A stretch of DNA of 64,000 nucleotides from Mangifera indica (Eukaryota; Streptophyta; Magnoliopsida; Sapindales; Anacardiaceae), in NCBI RefSeq assembly GCF_011075055.1, contig NC_058151.1:5970251-6034250 (forward strand). Reading direction: 5' to 3'. The position numbers and the translations under genes were made by a program. Below, piece by piece: positions 37,835 through 47,319 of the stretch (the stretch's first letter is position 1; each line of letters begins with the position of its first letter). The notes beneath the pieces are model-generated. The model saw only the letters and a list, made by a program, of their open reading frames with translations, did not search any database and was not told where the DNA came from.

Positions 37835-38222
37835 TAATATGAAAATGCGCCCTAATTTTAATAACATTTCATTTGACCCCTTAATTATCTCTTTCTTTAT
37901 TTAACACCCTTGTATGTTGTCTTGTATCAAATCAATACCTATCTATTTTTAACATGTTATATAAATCCTGTATATATTGTAAAATATCTAAAACCCCCAT
38001 AACAATGTAAAATATCCAAAAATCCCCCATATTTATCCTAAATTACATTTAAACCCCCATACTTGTTAGACATTCATTTAACCCCTATATTATGACATAA
38101 AAACTAGACTTAACAAATAAAATTAAGTTTTAGGCTAAGATTGACATAAATACCTTTTTTTGATGAATAGTATTTTTTCGAGCCGAATTCAAAAATACGA
38201 ACTTCTTTCGTCCGAACGAATC
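37835..38222. repeat. Part of the ~390-bp tandem repeat left of the gypsy insertion
   Basis: It shares 'acccccatacttg', 'aaaactagacttaacaaat' and 'ttttcgagccgaattcaaaaatacg' with the units at 45,992-47,150. The gypsy element splits the array here at GAATC. Confidence 0.85.
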
Positions 38223-39561
38223 TGGTACTTGCTGTCGTTGACACCCAAATTAAATCCTAAATTCCTGCAACAAAAATGTAGTAAAGGAAAGTAGGGATCG
38301 TTCCCTCAAAGAGCTTTGATTAGTATGTCGTCACAAATAAATTGAAACAAATAAATAAAAAGGGGGTTCTGAAGTGAATGCGAATTATAATGAAAAACAA
38401 TAAATAAAAATTCAGTAAAATAATTTAAAAGGAATAAATCAATTTAACAAACCTTGGTCTTCGGTCACATCCACCATTGGAACTACGATTGATCATCGAA
38501 ACAAAATATCAAATTAATTAATTGAATATTCGTTGTGGTATTAAATTTACCTGTCATTCCTTACGATTAGTTAACCAAAAACATGTATTCCAATTAACCC
38601 TTATTGATTAATAATTCGGATACGATCTCGAATTTAATTAAACAATAGCATTACGATTTAGAAAGACCAACGAAGCAAGACAACACAAACGTACGACGTT
38701 GCATTTAATCCAGTTGATTATTTTCCTAGGATTTAAAGTTTCTGACGCAGCAAACGATAAACCTAGTTGCCACTTCAATTAGGTGGATTGAACAATTACG
38801 GATTCAACACCTAAACTAGCAATAGATTATATTAATTGATAAACTAATTGCGCATCTTAGAAATCAACCAACACAATCATGAAAAATAATTCAGAAAGAT
38901 AACCAATACTCAAATAATTAAAAGATGCATTAAAGAACAAAAATAAATCTCACAATCATTGTAGTTTCATGGTTTTAGATCCCTTCAACCAAGATAAATT
39001 ATTCAGCCACTGTAAACCATATTTTGCTCTCTAATTCTCTAATTACAATGGTTGATAATTCTCAAATAAAAATAAGAGTATATATATTGCATTCCTACTA
39101 AAATTCTGGAAATTGAAAGTGAATCTTAATCTCCTAATCCAACCAAGCAAAGTGATACATATCTTCCCAAAAAGAAAGGAAAAGATATGTATCTTTAATG
39201 TATATCCTTCCTCCAAAAATATCCTTCTTTATTTAGCTCAATTAATCCTCTTTTCCAGCTGGTGATTATCCTTTTCCTAGGAAGCAAATCTTAATATCTG
39301 GACTCTTGCAACAGATCTGAGCGTTCAGATCTGTTTTCCGGATTCTGCTCTCATCTTTCACGTGCCACGCCTAGTCTGCATTACGGAAATTCCAGATTAA
39401 TAGATCTGCTCCAGTTTTTCATCTTTTTGGCACTATTTATTCCAAAATTGCTCAAAGCTTCCTAAAAGCAAAAAGATAAGTAATTCCATTAGATTAAATC
39501 AAATTTCCACACAACACAAGGGAATTATAAATCAAAATAGTAGCAATTAATGGTTTTATCA
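38223..39561 (-). repeat. 3' LTR of the TR-GAG-like element
   Basis: 1339 bp. The plus strand starts TGGTACTTGC and ends TTTTATCA. Confidence 0.95.
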
Positions 39562-39580
39562 AATTCCCCCACACTTATCT
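39562..39580 (-). promoter_or_regulatory. Polypurine tract before the 3' LTR
   Basis: The minus strand reads AGATAAGTGTGGGGGAATT directly before the LTR start. Confidence 0.8.
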
Positions 39581-41961
39581 TTTGCTCGTCCTCGAGTAAA
39601 ACAAAAACAAAAACAAAAACAAAGCAAACACAAAAAATGTTCCATCAATCTCTTTTCTCACGATACCGCAAAGTGTACATACCCTAAGATTCAAACCAAC
39701 CAAGATTCAAGCATCAACACACATCATTATCAAACTTTACAAGGAAGTATGCACAAAGACAAATCAAGATAATTGCATTCTAAAGCATGTATAAAGCTTC
39801 GGTGAATCATCCTCACGGTTATCACTCATGTGTTTAATGGTTCGGTGTTTCGCTCAAATTCTTCCAATGCAAACATTCTACCATAAGCTTGCTCATGCAC
39901 CAAATCTCCACCACTTAGATTATATACATGCATAAATCAAAAGGACTTTATTTTAGGTTGTAATGGGGCTTTGGGTAAAGGTGAGGATTAATGGATACAA
40001 AAGGTTAAAACCATGAATATTAACAAAACATTTAAACACATAAGGGGAACAAAAATGTAAAGCTAAAGCCACCACATTCACCATATTTCTTTGTTACTCG
40101 CTATTGCCTTTCTCTTCTCTCTCTTTTTTTTTTTAACTTCTTTTTTTTCTCTTCTTTTTTCTTTTTCTTTCTTTCTTTTCTTTTTCTTCTGTTTTTTTTT
40201 TCTTTTCTGTTTTCTTCTCTGTTTTCTTTTCAGCATTTTTTTTTTCTTGAATAACTAAGAGAATTGATAATAAAGCTAGCAACATAAGGCAGTAACAATA
40301 ACAACATAAGGCAATAACTAAGAGAATTTAAGTCCCCTTTTCCCCCACACTTAAAATTCTTCAAGATAGCAAATTCACCCAGCAACAAATTTAAGTTTAA
40401 ATGCCTTGCTTATTTTCATGGTTGGGTGAGGATTTTTACTTGAAGGCTTGGGTTTGTAATATGGTTTTAGCACAAAGAATCAAGGGCTTTGTAAGGCTCA
40501 AAGGGCTAACTAGGGAAATTAAAATAGGTTGGCTTTTTAAGCTAAAGGTTTTAAACAAGAATGCCTTTATCATTTCCATGCATGCATATTTCAATGTGGT
40601 CTCGAAACGGTTCAAAGCAAGTTCTAGAGATATATTCACATGGACGAATATCACTCATCAAAGAAAACATAGATTGAATGAATGTTTCAATCTTTTTCGG
40701 CTCAAAACTCACGGGTTAATTAAATTCACCTTAACTTCAAACAAACTCGAGCACTCAATTATCAAAATTTGTTTAAGTGCATACCCTTAATTAATCTAAC
40801 AAATCAGTGTACAATGTTCTCCTATTGAATCGGCTAAATTCCAAGGCATACATACAAATTAATTCATTCAAAGTGAGATTAATGGACTGTTTAGCTGACT
40901 AAAAAAACAGGGAAGGATACGCTATCTGCCATAAAAATCAAACTTTATCCAGCAAAGAGCAACAACATAGACAAAACAAAGCAGAAAATTTAGGCATAAT
41001 AGAATAAGCATAACACAAAGAAGACAAAAAAAAAAACTGACAGAGAAACAAAACAAAATAAAAGCAGAACAAAGAAGAATAGAGCAGAGAAGAATAGAAC
41101 AAGTAAATAAAACAGAGCAGGAAAAAAAAATAAAATAAAACTGAAGGACAGAATAGTACACAACAGAAAAATAAACAACGGAAAATTAAAATACAAATAA
41201 ACCCTCCCCCACACTTAAACCAAACATTGTCCTCAATGTTTAAACAAAACAAAATATAATGAGAACTGAAATTTAAAAGAAAAAGAAGAGGAAACTTCTC
41301 TGGATTTGGGGAAAAGGAACAGTAGTTCGAATTATGAAGAGTTGCAATTGATAGAGGATTCTTTAGATTGTGATGACAACTCTGGCGTAGGAGGCCTCCG
41401 ATGAGTGGGTTTTTTGCTGCTCTTTGATGTTGTGAATGGGTTTTGACCATGGTGTTGTAGAATGGAGGAAAGGGGCTGCTAGGTTTTTATTTTAGGTGGA
41501 GAGAAATTTTGAGGTATGGTCTCTGGAAGCAAATAACCCAGCCTTATAATCACACTAAATCATATAGCCCCCTTGAATTTAAGAAAATAGCAAAGCAGAA
41601 GTTAGACTTTTGACAAAAGCACATGACCCAGTTCCAGAATACCAAAATGCAGATTTTTCCCTCATGAACATTTACAGACAGCTCACTGGAACCTACAGGA
41701 GGAAGAAGATGATTGAACAGTAACATGAAAATAAATTAAAATAAACCTAAGCGAAAATCATAAAATAATTGCTAATTAAATATCTAAAAATCATAAACTA
41801 AAATTTAAAACTAAAATTGGAAAACATAAACCAAAATTAAAAGCAAATGTCTTAAAAAATTAAAATTGCAGCATTAATCAAAATAAGATTGAAAGCTTGG
41901 GTTGCCTCCCAAGTAGCGCCTTTGTTTACAGTCATTGGCTCGATGTAATGCCTTCATCTAT
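39581..41961 (-). other. Non-coding interior of the TR-GAG-like element
   Basis: This occupies the place where pol would be. It contains a long polypyrimidine (plus-strand CT-rich) tract at 40,100-40,250 and two further copies of the polypurine-tract core (TAAGTGTGGGGG on the minus strand, at 40,342-40,353 and 41,206-41,217). Frames here (for example 40,401-40,790 and 40,938-41,450) show no similarity to pol and are compositionally biased; I treat them as chance. Confidence 0.7.
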
Positions 41962-43449
41962 TTATCCAGGATCTTTCAGCTCCACTTCTCTGATGTTTTC
42001 AGCTGGCACTCCTTTGTAAAATAGTTTGAGACTATGGCCATTAACTTGAAATACTTTTGATGTTGCTAAGCTCTGAATCTCTAGCTTCTTCAGAGTTTGC
42101 ACCAGTTTCTCTACTTGCTGCTCATTTAACTTGCTGGAGATGATCACTGGTAAGATTTCCCCATCTCTTAGGTACACATATTTAAGGTGATTTGGAAGAG
42201 GTTTCAGTTCCAGCTCTGGTACCTGCAAAATAGAAAGTAACAATTTTTCATTAGGCACTGGTAGCTCAATATAAAATAAATTACCTGTATTTTTCAGCTC
42301 TCTGAACTCATTCATCTTTGTCCCTGCGTTCTGCACATCTGAAATTAATTTAAATTCATCTCTTTCTTTCAAAATATTTTTATGGTTAGCCACCTTTAAC
42401 TCATCATCACCATCAAGTATATCCTGCGCTAGAGAATCAATTAAATCAACTGAATACACAGGCAAATCCACATCAGAATATTTCATAGCATCATAAATAT
42501 TAAATTGGACAGCTTCACCATCAAACTCCATGGTCAGTGTGCCTTTGTGAACATCAATTTTCGTTTTAGCTGTTTTCAGAAAGGGTCTTCCTAGCAAAAT
42601 AGGTGTAGATTGGTCATTATTTTCCATGTCAAGAACATAAAAATCAGCTGGAAAAATTAATTTATCATTAACCTGAACAAGAACATCTTCAATTAACCCC
42701 TTGGGATATACATTTGATTTATCAGCCAACTGAATAACTGTGCCAGTTTTTTCTAAAGGTCCAAGATTAAGAGCAGAATAAATGGAATATGGCATTACAT
42801 TAATAGATGCTCCTAAATCTAACATGGCTTTTTCAATTTTTGTTCCTCCTATGGTGCAAGGGATGCAAAACATACCTGGATCTTTGCATTTTTCAGGAAG
42901 ATTTTTGCGAATTATGGCTAAAACATTTTCTCCTACCTTTATTTTTTCATACCTTTTGAGTTTTTGCTTTCTTTTCAATGTACACAGCTCTTTCAAAAAT
43001 TTAGCATAGCGAGGCACTTGTTTTATTGCATCAAACAGTGGAATATTGACTTCACAGTCTCGAAAGGTCTCATATAAATTCGCATTGCTTTCGTACTTCA
43101 GTTTTAAAGCTTCAGAAAAAGGAGGAACAGGTTTGTATTCACTGAAAGAAGGATATTTACCTGTCGCTACCTTTTCGGAAGAATTATTTTCTGTTGCCAA
43201 TTTTTCTCTGTTTTCTGTTGGCTGTGTTGGTGCAAGTTGTGCTTTAATCGGCACCTCCAACTCCTTTCCACTCCTCAACGTTATGGCACTAACATTCTCC
43301 TTTGGGTTCATCACAGTTTGTGATGGTAGTTTGCTTGAATTTTGTGCTTCCAGCCTACTAATTGCAGTAGCCATCTGACTCATTTGATTTTCTAGATTTT
43401 GAATGCTGATTCTGGTTTCCTGTTGAAATTTCACAGTGTTAGTAGCCAA
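41962..43449 (-). pseudogene. Gypsy gag C-terminus plus aspartic protease (open 495 codons)
   Basis: The frame continues in phase from gag after three in-frame stops. It starts with a coiled-coil-like segment (IQNLENQMSQMATAISRLEAQ), then ISAITLRSGK-type sequence (NVSAITLRSGKEL), typical of plant gypsy polyproteins. A retropepsin-like protease follows with the active-site motif LDLGASINVMPYSIY and the partner motif TPILLGRPFLKTAKTKID. It stops at 41,962 without entering reverse transcriptase. The protease would cleave the Gag polyprotein in the virus-like particle. The open length shows that damage is recent. Confidence 0.9.
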
Positions 43450-43644
43450 AGTTTTAACAATATCTTCAAGAGATGTACCTGAATCAGAATTTTGAGTTGG
43501 TTGCTGCTATCTAGGAATATAGGGCTGCTGATACGGCTAAAAATTATTCGAAGGGTGATTCGCATTTGCATTCCCATAACGAAAATTAGGATGATCTCTC
43601 CAACCTGAGTTGTAGGTATTCGAATAAGGATTATAATTATGACT
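43450..43644 (-). pseudogene. Gag linker with additional stop codons
   Basis: The stretch joins the two open parts in the same frame (195 nt, 65 codons). It reads SHNYNPYSNTYNSGWRDHPNFRYGN and continues with two TAG stops. With the TGA at 43,645 that makes three stops. Both TAG codons could come from CAG (Gln) and the TGA from CGA, changes expected from deamination of methylated cytosine. Asparagine/tyrosine/glutamine-rich linkers are usual in these gag proteins. Confidence 0.8.
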
Positions 43645-44607
43645 TCACTGCTGTTGTCCTAAAAATTTGTCCATTGCATTAGCATTTTCAGAGCAATCCT
43701 CCTGAAGTGTTGGGCACATATCAGTTGGATGTCCTCCTACCGAACAGATTCCGCAAACATTTAGATCATCAAGTCGTCTTTCAAGAGAAGATACATTTAC
43801 CTTATTGACGTGCCGAGACGAATGGTCTAATCTATTTCCAAATTGTTGTGAATTCGACGCCATAATTGCAATTAAATTCCAGGCTGCTTCAGGTGTTTTG
43901 TCAGCCAATGCTCCACCACTCGCTGCATCAATAATATTTCTCTCATTTGATAGAAGTCCTTCGTAGAAATATTGAATAAGCAGCTGGTCACTAATTTGGT
44001 GATGTGGACAGCTCGCACAGAGTTTTTTAAAGCGCTCCCAGTATTCGTATAAAGATTCTCCAGTATGCTGCCTAATTCCACAAATTTCTTTCCTTATGAT
44101 GGCTGCTCTTGATGCTGGAAAAAATTTCTGTAGAAATAATCTTTTCATCTCATGCCAAGTAGTGATACTTCCAGCAGGTAGATAATACAACCAATCTTGC
44201 GCATCATCTTTCAAAGAAAACGGAAAAGCCCTCATCTTGATTTGTTCTTCGGTTACTCCATTCGGTTTCATTCTGGTGCACACCACATGAAATTCCTTTA
44301 AATGTTTATGAGGATCTTCACCTGTAAAACCACGAAAAATAGGTAAAAGATGAATTAGTCCAGATTTTAATTCGAAGGTGGTATTAACATCTAAATTTGG
44401 AAAAGTAATGCAATGTGGTTGTTGATTTAAATCTGGAGCAGCAAGCTCTCTTAAAGTCTGATTTTCAGCCATGTTTTCCTCTGTTTCATAAGCAGATTTG
44501 TGTGCTTGCAGTCTCCTTTTCGCTTCTTTTCTCAGCCCTTTTGCAGTCTTTTCAATTTCTGGATCAAACTGTAAACTAGCTTGTTTCAAAGATCGCGTAA
44601 CGAACAT
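43645..44607 (-). CDS. gag: Gypsy Gag (nucleocapsid precursor)
   Basis: 320 codons from a true ATG 14 bp downstream of the primer binding site. Residues about 70-235 hold the retrotransposon gag domain with FRGFTGEDPHKHLKEF, MRAFPFSLKDDAQDWLYYLP and GESLYEYWERFKKLCASCP. A CCHC-like knuckle variant, CGICSVGGHPTDMCP, follows near residues 282-296. Gag builds the cytoplasmic virus-like particle that packages element RNA. The stop after GQQQ is premature: the frame continues beyond it to the protease. A Gag of this size may still be made. Confidence 0.92.
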   Translation of the reverse strand: MFVTRSLKQASLQFDPEIEKTAKGLRKEAKRRLQAHKSAYETEENMAENQTLRELAAPDLNQQPHCITFPNLDVNTTFELKSGLIHLLPIFRGFTGEDPHKHLKEFHVVCTRMKPNGVTEEQIKMRAFPFSLKDDAQDWLYYLPAGSITTWHEMKRLFLQKFFPASRAAIIRKEICGIRQHTGESLYEYWERFKKLCASCPHHQISDQLLIQYFYEGLLSNERNIIDAASGGALADKTPEAAWNLIAIMASNSQQFGNRLDHSSRHVNKVNVSSLERRLDDLNVCGICSVGGHPTDMCPTLQEDCSENANAMDKFLGQQQ

Positions 44608-44620
44608 ACAAAGTAAAAAC

Positions 44621-44638
44621 TCCCCGGCAACGACGCCA
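44621..44638 (-). promoter_or_regulatory. Primer binding site (tRNA-Asp type)
   Basis: The minus strand reads TGGCGTCGTTGCCGGGGA just after the 5' LTR. It differs at one position from TGGCGCCGTTGCCGGGGA, the site known for Athila/Tat-type gypsy elements primed by tRNA-Asp. Confidence 0.85.
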
Positions 44639-44643
44639 AAATT

Positions 44644-45986
44644 TTGTACGTGCTGTCGTTGACACCCAAATTAAATCCTAAATTCCTGCAACAAAAATAT
44701 AGTAAAGGAAAGTAGGAATCGTTTCCTCAAAGAGCTTTGATTAGTATGTCGTCATAAATAAATTGAAACAAATAAATAAAAAGGGGGTTCTGAAGTGAAT
44801 GCGAATTATAATGAAAAATAATAAATAAAAATTCAGTAAAATAATTTAAAAGGAATAAATCAATTTAACAGACCTTGGTCTTCGGTCACATCCACCATTG
44901 GAACTACGATTGATCATCGAAACAAAATATCAAATTAATTAATTGAATATTCGTTGTGGTATTAAATTTACCTGTCATTCCTTACGATTAGTTAACCAAA
45001 AACATGTATTCCAATTAACCCTTATTGGTTAATAATTCGGATACGATCTCGAATTTAATTAAACAATAGCATTACGAATTAGAAAGACCAACGAAGCAAG
45101 ACAACACAAACGTACGACGTTGCATTTAATCCAGTTGATTATTTTCCTAGGATTTAACGTTTCTGACGCAGCAAACAATAAACCTAGTTGCCACTTCGAT
45201 TAGGTGGATTGAACAATTACGGATTCAGCACCTAAACTAGCAATAGATTATATTAATTGATAAACTAATTGCACATCTTAGAAATCAACCAACACAATCA
45301 TGAAAAATAATTCAGAAAGATAACCAATACTCAAATAATTAAAAGATGCATTAAAGAACAAAAATAAATCTCACAATCATTGTAGTTCTATGGTTTTAGA
45401 TCCCTTCAACCAAGATAAATTATTCAGCCACTGTAAACCATATTTTGCTCTCTAATTCTCTAATTACAATGGTTGATAATTCTCAAATAAAAATAAGAGT
45501 ATATATATTGCATTCCTACTAAAATTCTGGAAATTGAAAGTGAATCTTAATCTCCTAATCCAACCAAGCAAAGTGATACATATCTTCCCAAAAAGAAAGG
45601 AAAAGATATGTATCTTTAATGTATATCCTTCCTCCAAAAATATCATTCTTTATTTAGCTCAATTAATCCTCTTTTCCAGCTGGTGATTATCCTTTTCCTA
45701 GGAAGCAAATCTTAATATTTTCTGGACTCTTGCAGCAGATCTGGGCGTTCAGATCTGTTTTCCGGATTCTGCTCTCATCTTTCACGTGCCCACGCCTAGT
45801 CTGCATTACGAAAATTCCAGATTAATAGATCTGCTCCAGTTTTTCATCTTTTTGGCACTATTTATTCCAAAATTGCTCAAAGCTTCCTAAAAGCAAAAAG
45901 ATAAGTAATTCCATTAGATTAAATCAAATTTCCACACAACACAAGGGAATTATAAATCAAAATAGTAGCAATTAATGGTTTTATCA
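44644..45986 (-). repeat. 5' LTR of the TR-GAG-like element
   Basis: 1343 bp, matching 38,223-39,561 almost throughout. Notable differences are a few-bp insertion near 45,719 and a 1-bp insertion near 45,789. Confidence 0.95.
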
Positions 45987-45991
45987 GAATC

Positions 45992-47160
45992 CCTACTAAT
46001 TGATGTTGAAAAAAAATGAAAGTGAGAGTGAGTGTTTGAGTGATATGAGAAGTGTGTGTAAATAAAATGAGTGAGGAGGGTTTATATAGATGAGGGGAAG
46101 GGTAATTTTGGCATTTTAGAAAAAGTAATGAAATAAATAAATAAATATGAAAATGTCTTTATAATGTAAAATATCCAAAAACCCCCCATATTTATCCTAA
46201 ATTATTTTAACCCCCCATACTTGTCAAACATTACATTTAACCCTTATATTATGACATAAAAACTAGACTTAACAAATAAAATTAAGTTTTAGGCTAAGAT
46301 TGGCATAAATACCTTTTTTTGATGAATAGTATTTTTTCGAGCCGAATTCAAAAATATGAACTTCTTTCGTCCGAACGAATCCCTACTAATTGATGTTGAA
46401 AAAAAATGAAAGTGAGAGTGAGTGTTTGAGTGATATGAGAAGTGTGTGTAAATAAAATGAGTGAGGAGGGTTTATATAGATGAGGGGAAGGATAATTTTG
46501 ATATTTTAGAAAAAGTAATGAAATAAATAAATAAATATGAAAATGCTTTTATAATGTAAAATATCCAAAAACCCCTCATATTTATTCTAAATTACATTTA
46601 ACCCCCATACTTGTCAAACATTACATTTAACCCCCATATTATGACATAAAAACTAGACTTAACAAATAAAATTAAGTTTTAGGTTAAGATTGGCATAAAT
46701 ACATTTTTTTGATGAATAGTATTTTTTCGAGTCGAATTCAAAAATACGAACTCTTTTCGTCCGAATGAATCCCTACTAATTGATGTTGAAAAAAAAATGA
46801 AAGTGAGAGTGAGTGTTTGAGTGATATGAGAAGTGTGTGTAAATAAAATGAGTGAGGAGGGTTTATATAGATGAGGGGAAGGGTAATTTTGACATTTTAG
46901 AAAAAGTTTGAAATAAATAAATAAATATGAAAATGCCTTTATAATATAAAATATCCAAAAACCCCCCATATTTATCTAAAATTATTTTAACCACATAGTG
47001 AGTGAAGAGAGTTATATAAATGAAGGGAAGGGTAATTTTGACATTTTAAAAAAAGTTTGAAATAAATAAATAAATATCAAAATACCTTTATAATGTAAAA
47101 TATCTAAAAACCCCTCATATTTATCTAAAATTACATTAAACCCCCATAATAAGTGGGAGA
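45992..47160. repeat. Tandem array of ~390-bp units with oligo-C words
   Basis: Units begin 'aatccctactaattgatg' at about 45,988, 46,378 and 46,768 (period 389-390). Each holds 'gtgagtgtttgagtgatatg', a TATATAGATGAGGGG box, 'aaataaataaataaatatg', several 'aacccccatatt/acttg' words and ends 'ttttcgtccgaacg'. From about 46,985 the units are truncated and diverge (46,990-47,140). The array continues to the left of the gypsy insertion at 37,835-38,222. Confidence 0.9.
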
Positions 47161-47319
47161 GTTATATAAATATAAGGGGAAGGGTAATTTTGGTATTAAA
47201 AAAAGTCATAGGCATTTTTTTTTTTGAAACAGTGATTTTGGACATTTTAGCTTGGAAATAGTGATTTTGGGCATTTTTGCTTAATGAGAGAGCATTTTGG
47301 CCATTTTTTAAAATTTCCC

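Larger units (their letters stand above)
38223..45986 (-). mobile_element. Young gypsy element with gag-protease only (TR-GAG-like)
   Basis: LTRs at 38,223-39,561 and 44,644-45,986 differ by roughly 20 positions in 1.34 kb by eye (about 98.5% identical). Exact 5-bp duplications GAATC sit at 38,218-38,222 and 45,987-45,991. On the minus strand the order is LTR, primer binding site, gag, protease, about 2.4 kb of non-coding DNA, polypurine tract, LTR. No reverse transcriptase, RNase H or integrase sequence is present. This matches the published idea of terminal-repeat retrotransposons carrying only GAG, which depend on an autonomous partner. Gag and primer site point to the Athila/Tat side of gypsy. 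Confidence 0.93.
29689..47319. mobile_element. Giant non-autonomous Mutator-like element (with nested gypsy)
   Basis: The left end is GGGAAATTTTAAAAACTAGGC. The right end read in reverse is GGGAAATTTTAAAAAATGGC, giving 15 identical terminal bases. The flanks are TAAATAAAT (29,680-29,688) and TAAAAAAAT (47,320-47,328), a 9-bp target duplication with one mismatch; 9 bp is the hallmark of Mutator-like elements. Both subterminal regions have similar layout (short 'aaaatgccc/aaattaccc' words, then TATATAA). Removing the gypsy insertion and one GAATC leaves about 9.9 kb. The interior holds no transposase but carries duplicated promoter-like blocks, a 119-bp satellite array, a DUF1985-type gene relic and a 390-bp tandem array. 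The short ends and AT-rich flanks leave some doubt. Confidence 0.65.

Noticed and set aside
37981..38110. CCCCCAT-rich words resembling telomeric repeats
   Set aside because: The spacing and sequence do not match the plant telomere repeat TTTAGGG/CCCTAAA in tandem; they belong to the ~390-bp unit.
40938..41450. Minus-strand frame of 170 codons, rich in Phe, Leu and Cys
   Set aside because: It comes from A-rich/T-rich low-complexity DNA inside the gypsy interior, has no known motif, and its amino acid bias looks like a translation of simple sequence.
42782..43378. Plus-strand frames of 75 and 110 codons
   Set aside because: They lie antisense to the clearly coding gag-protease frame and are shadows of it.
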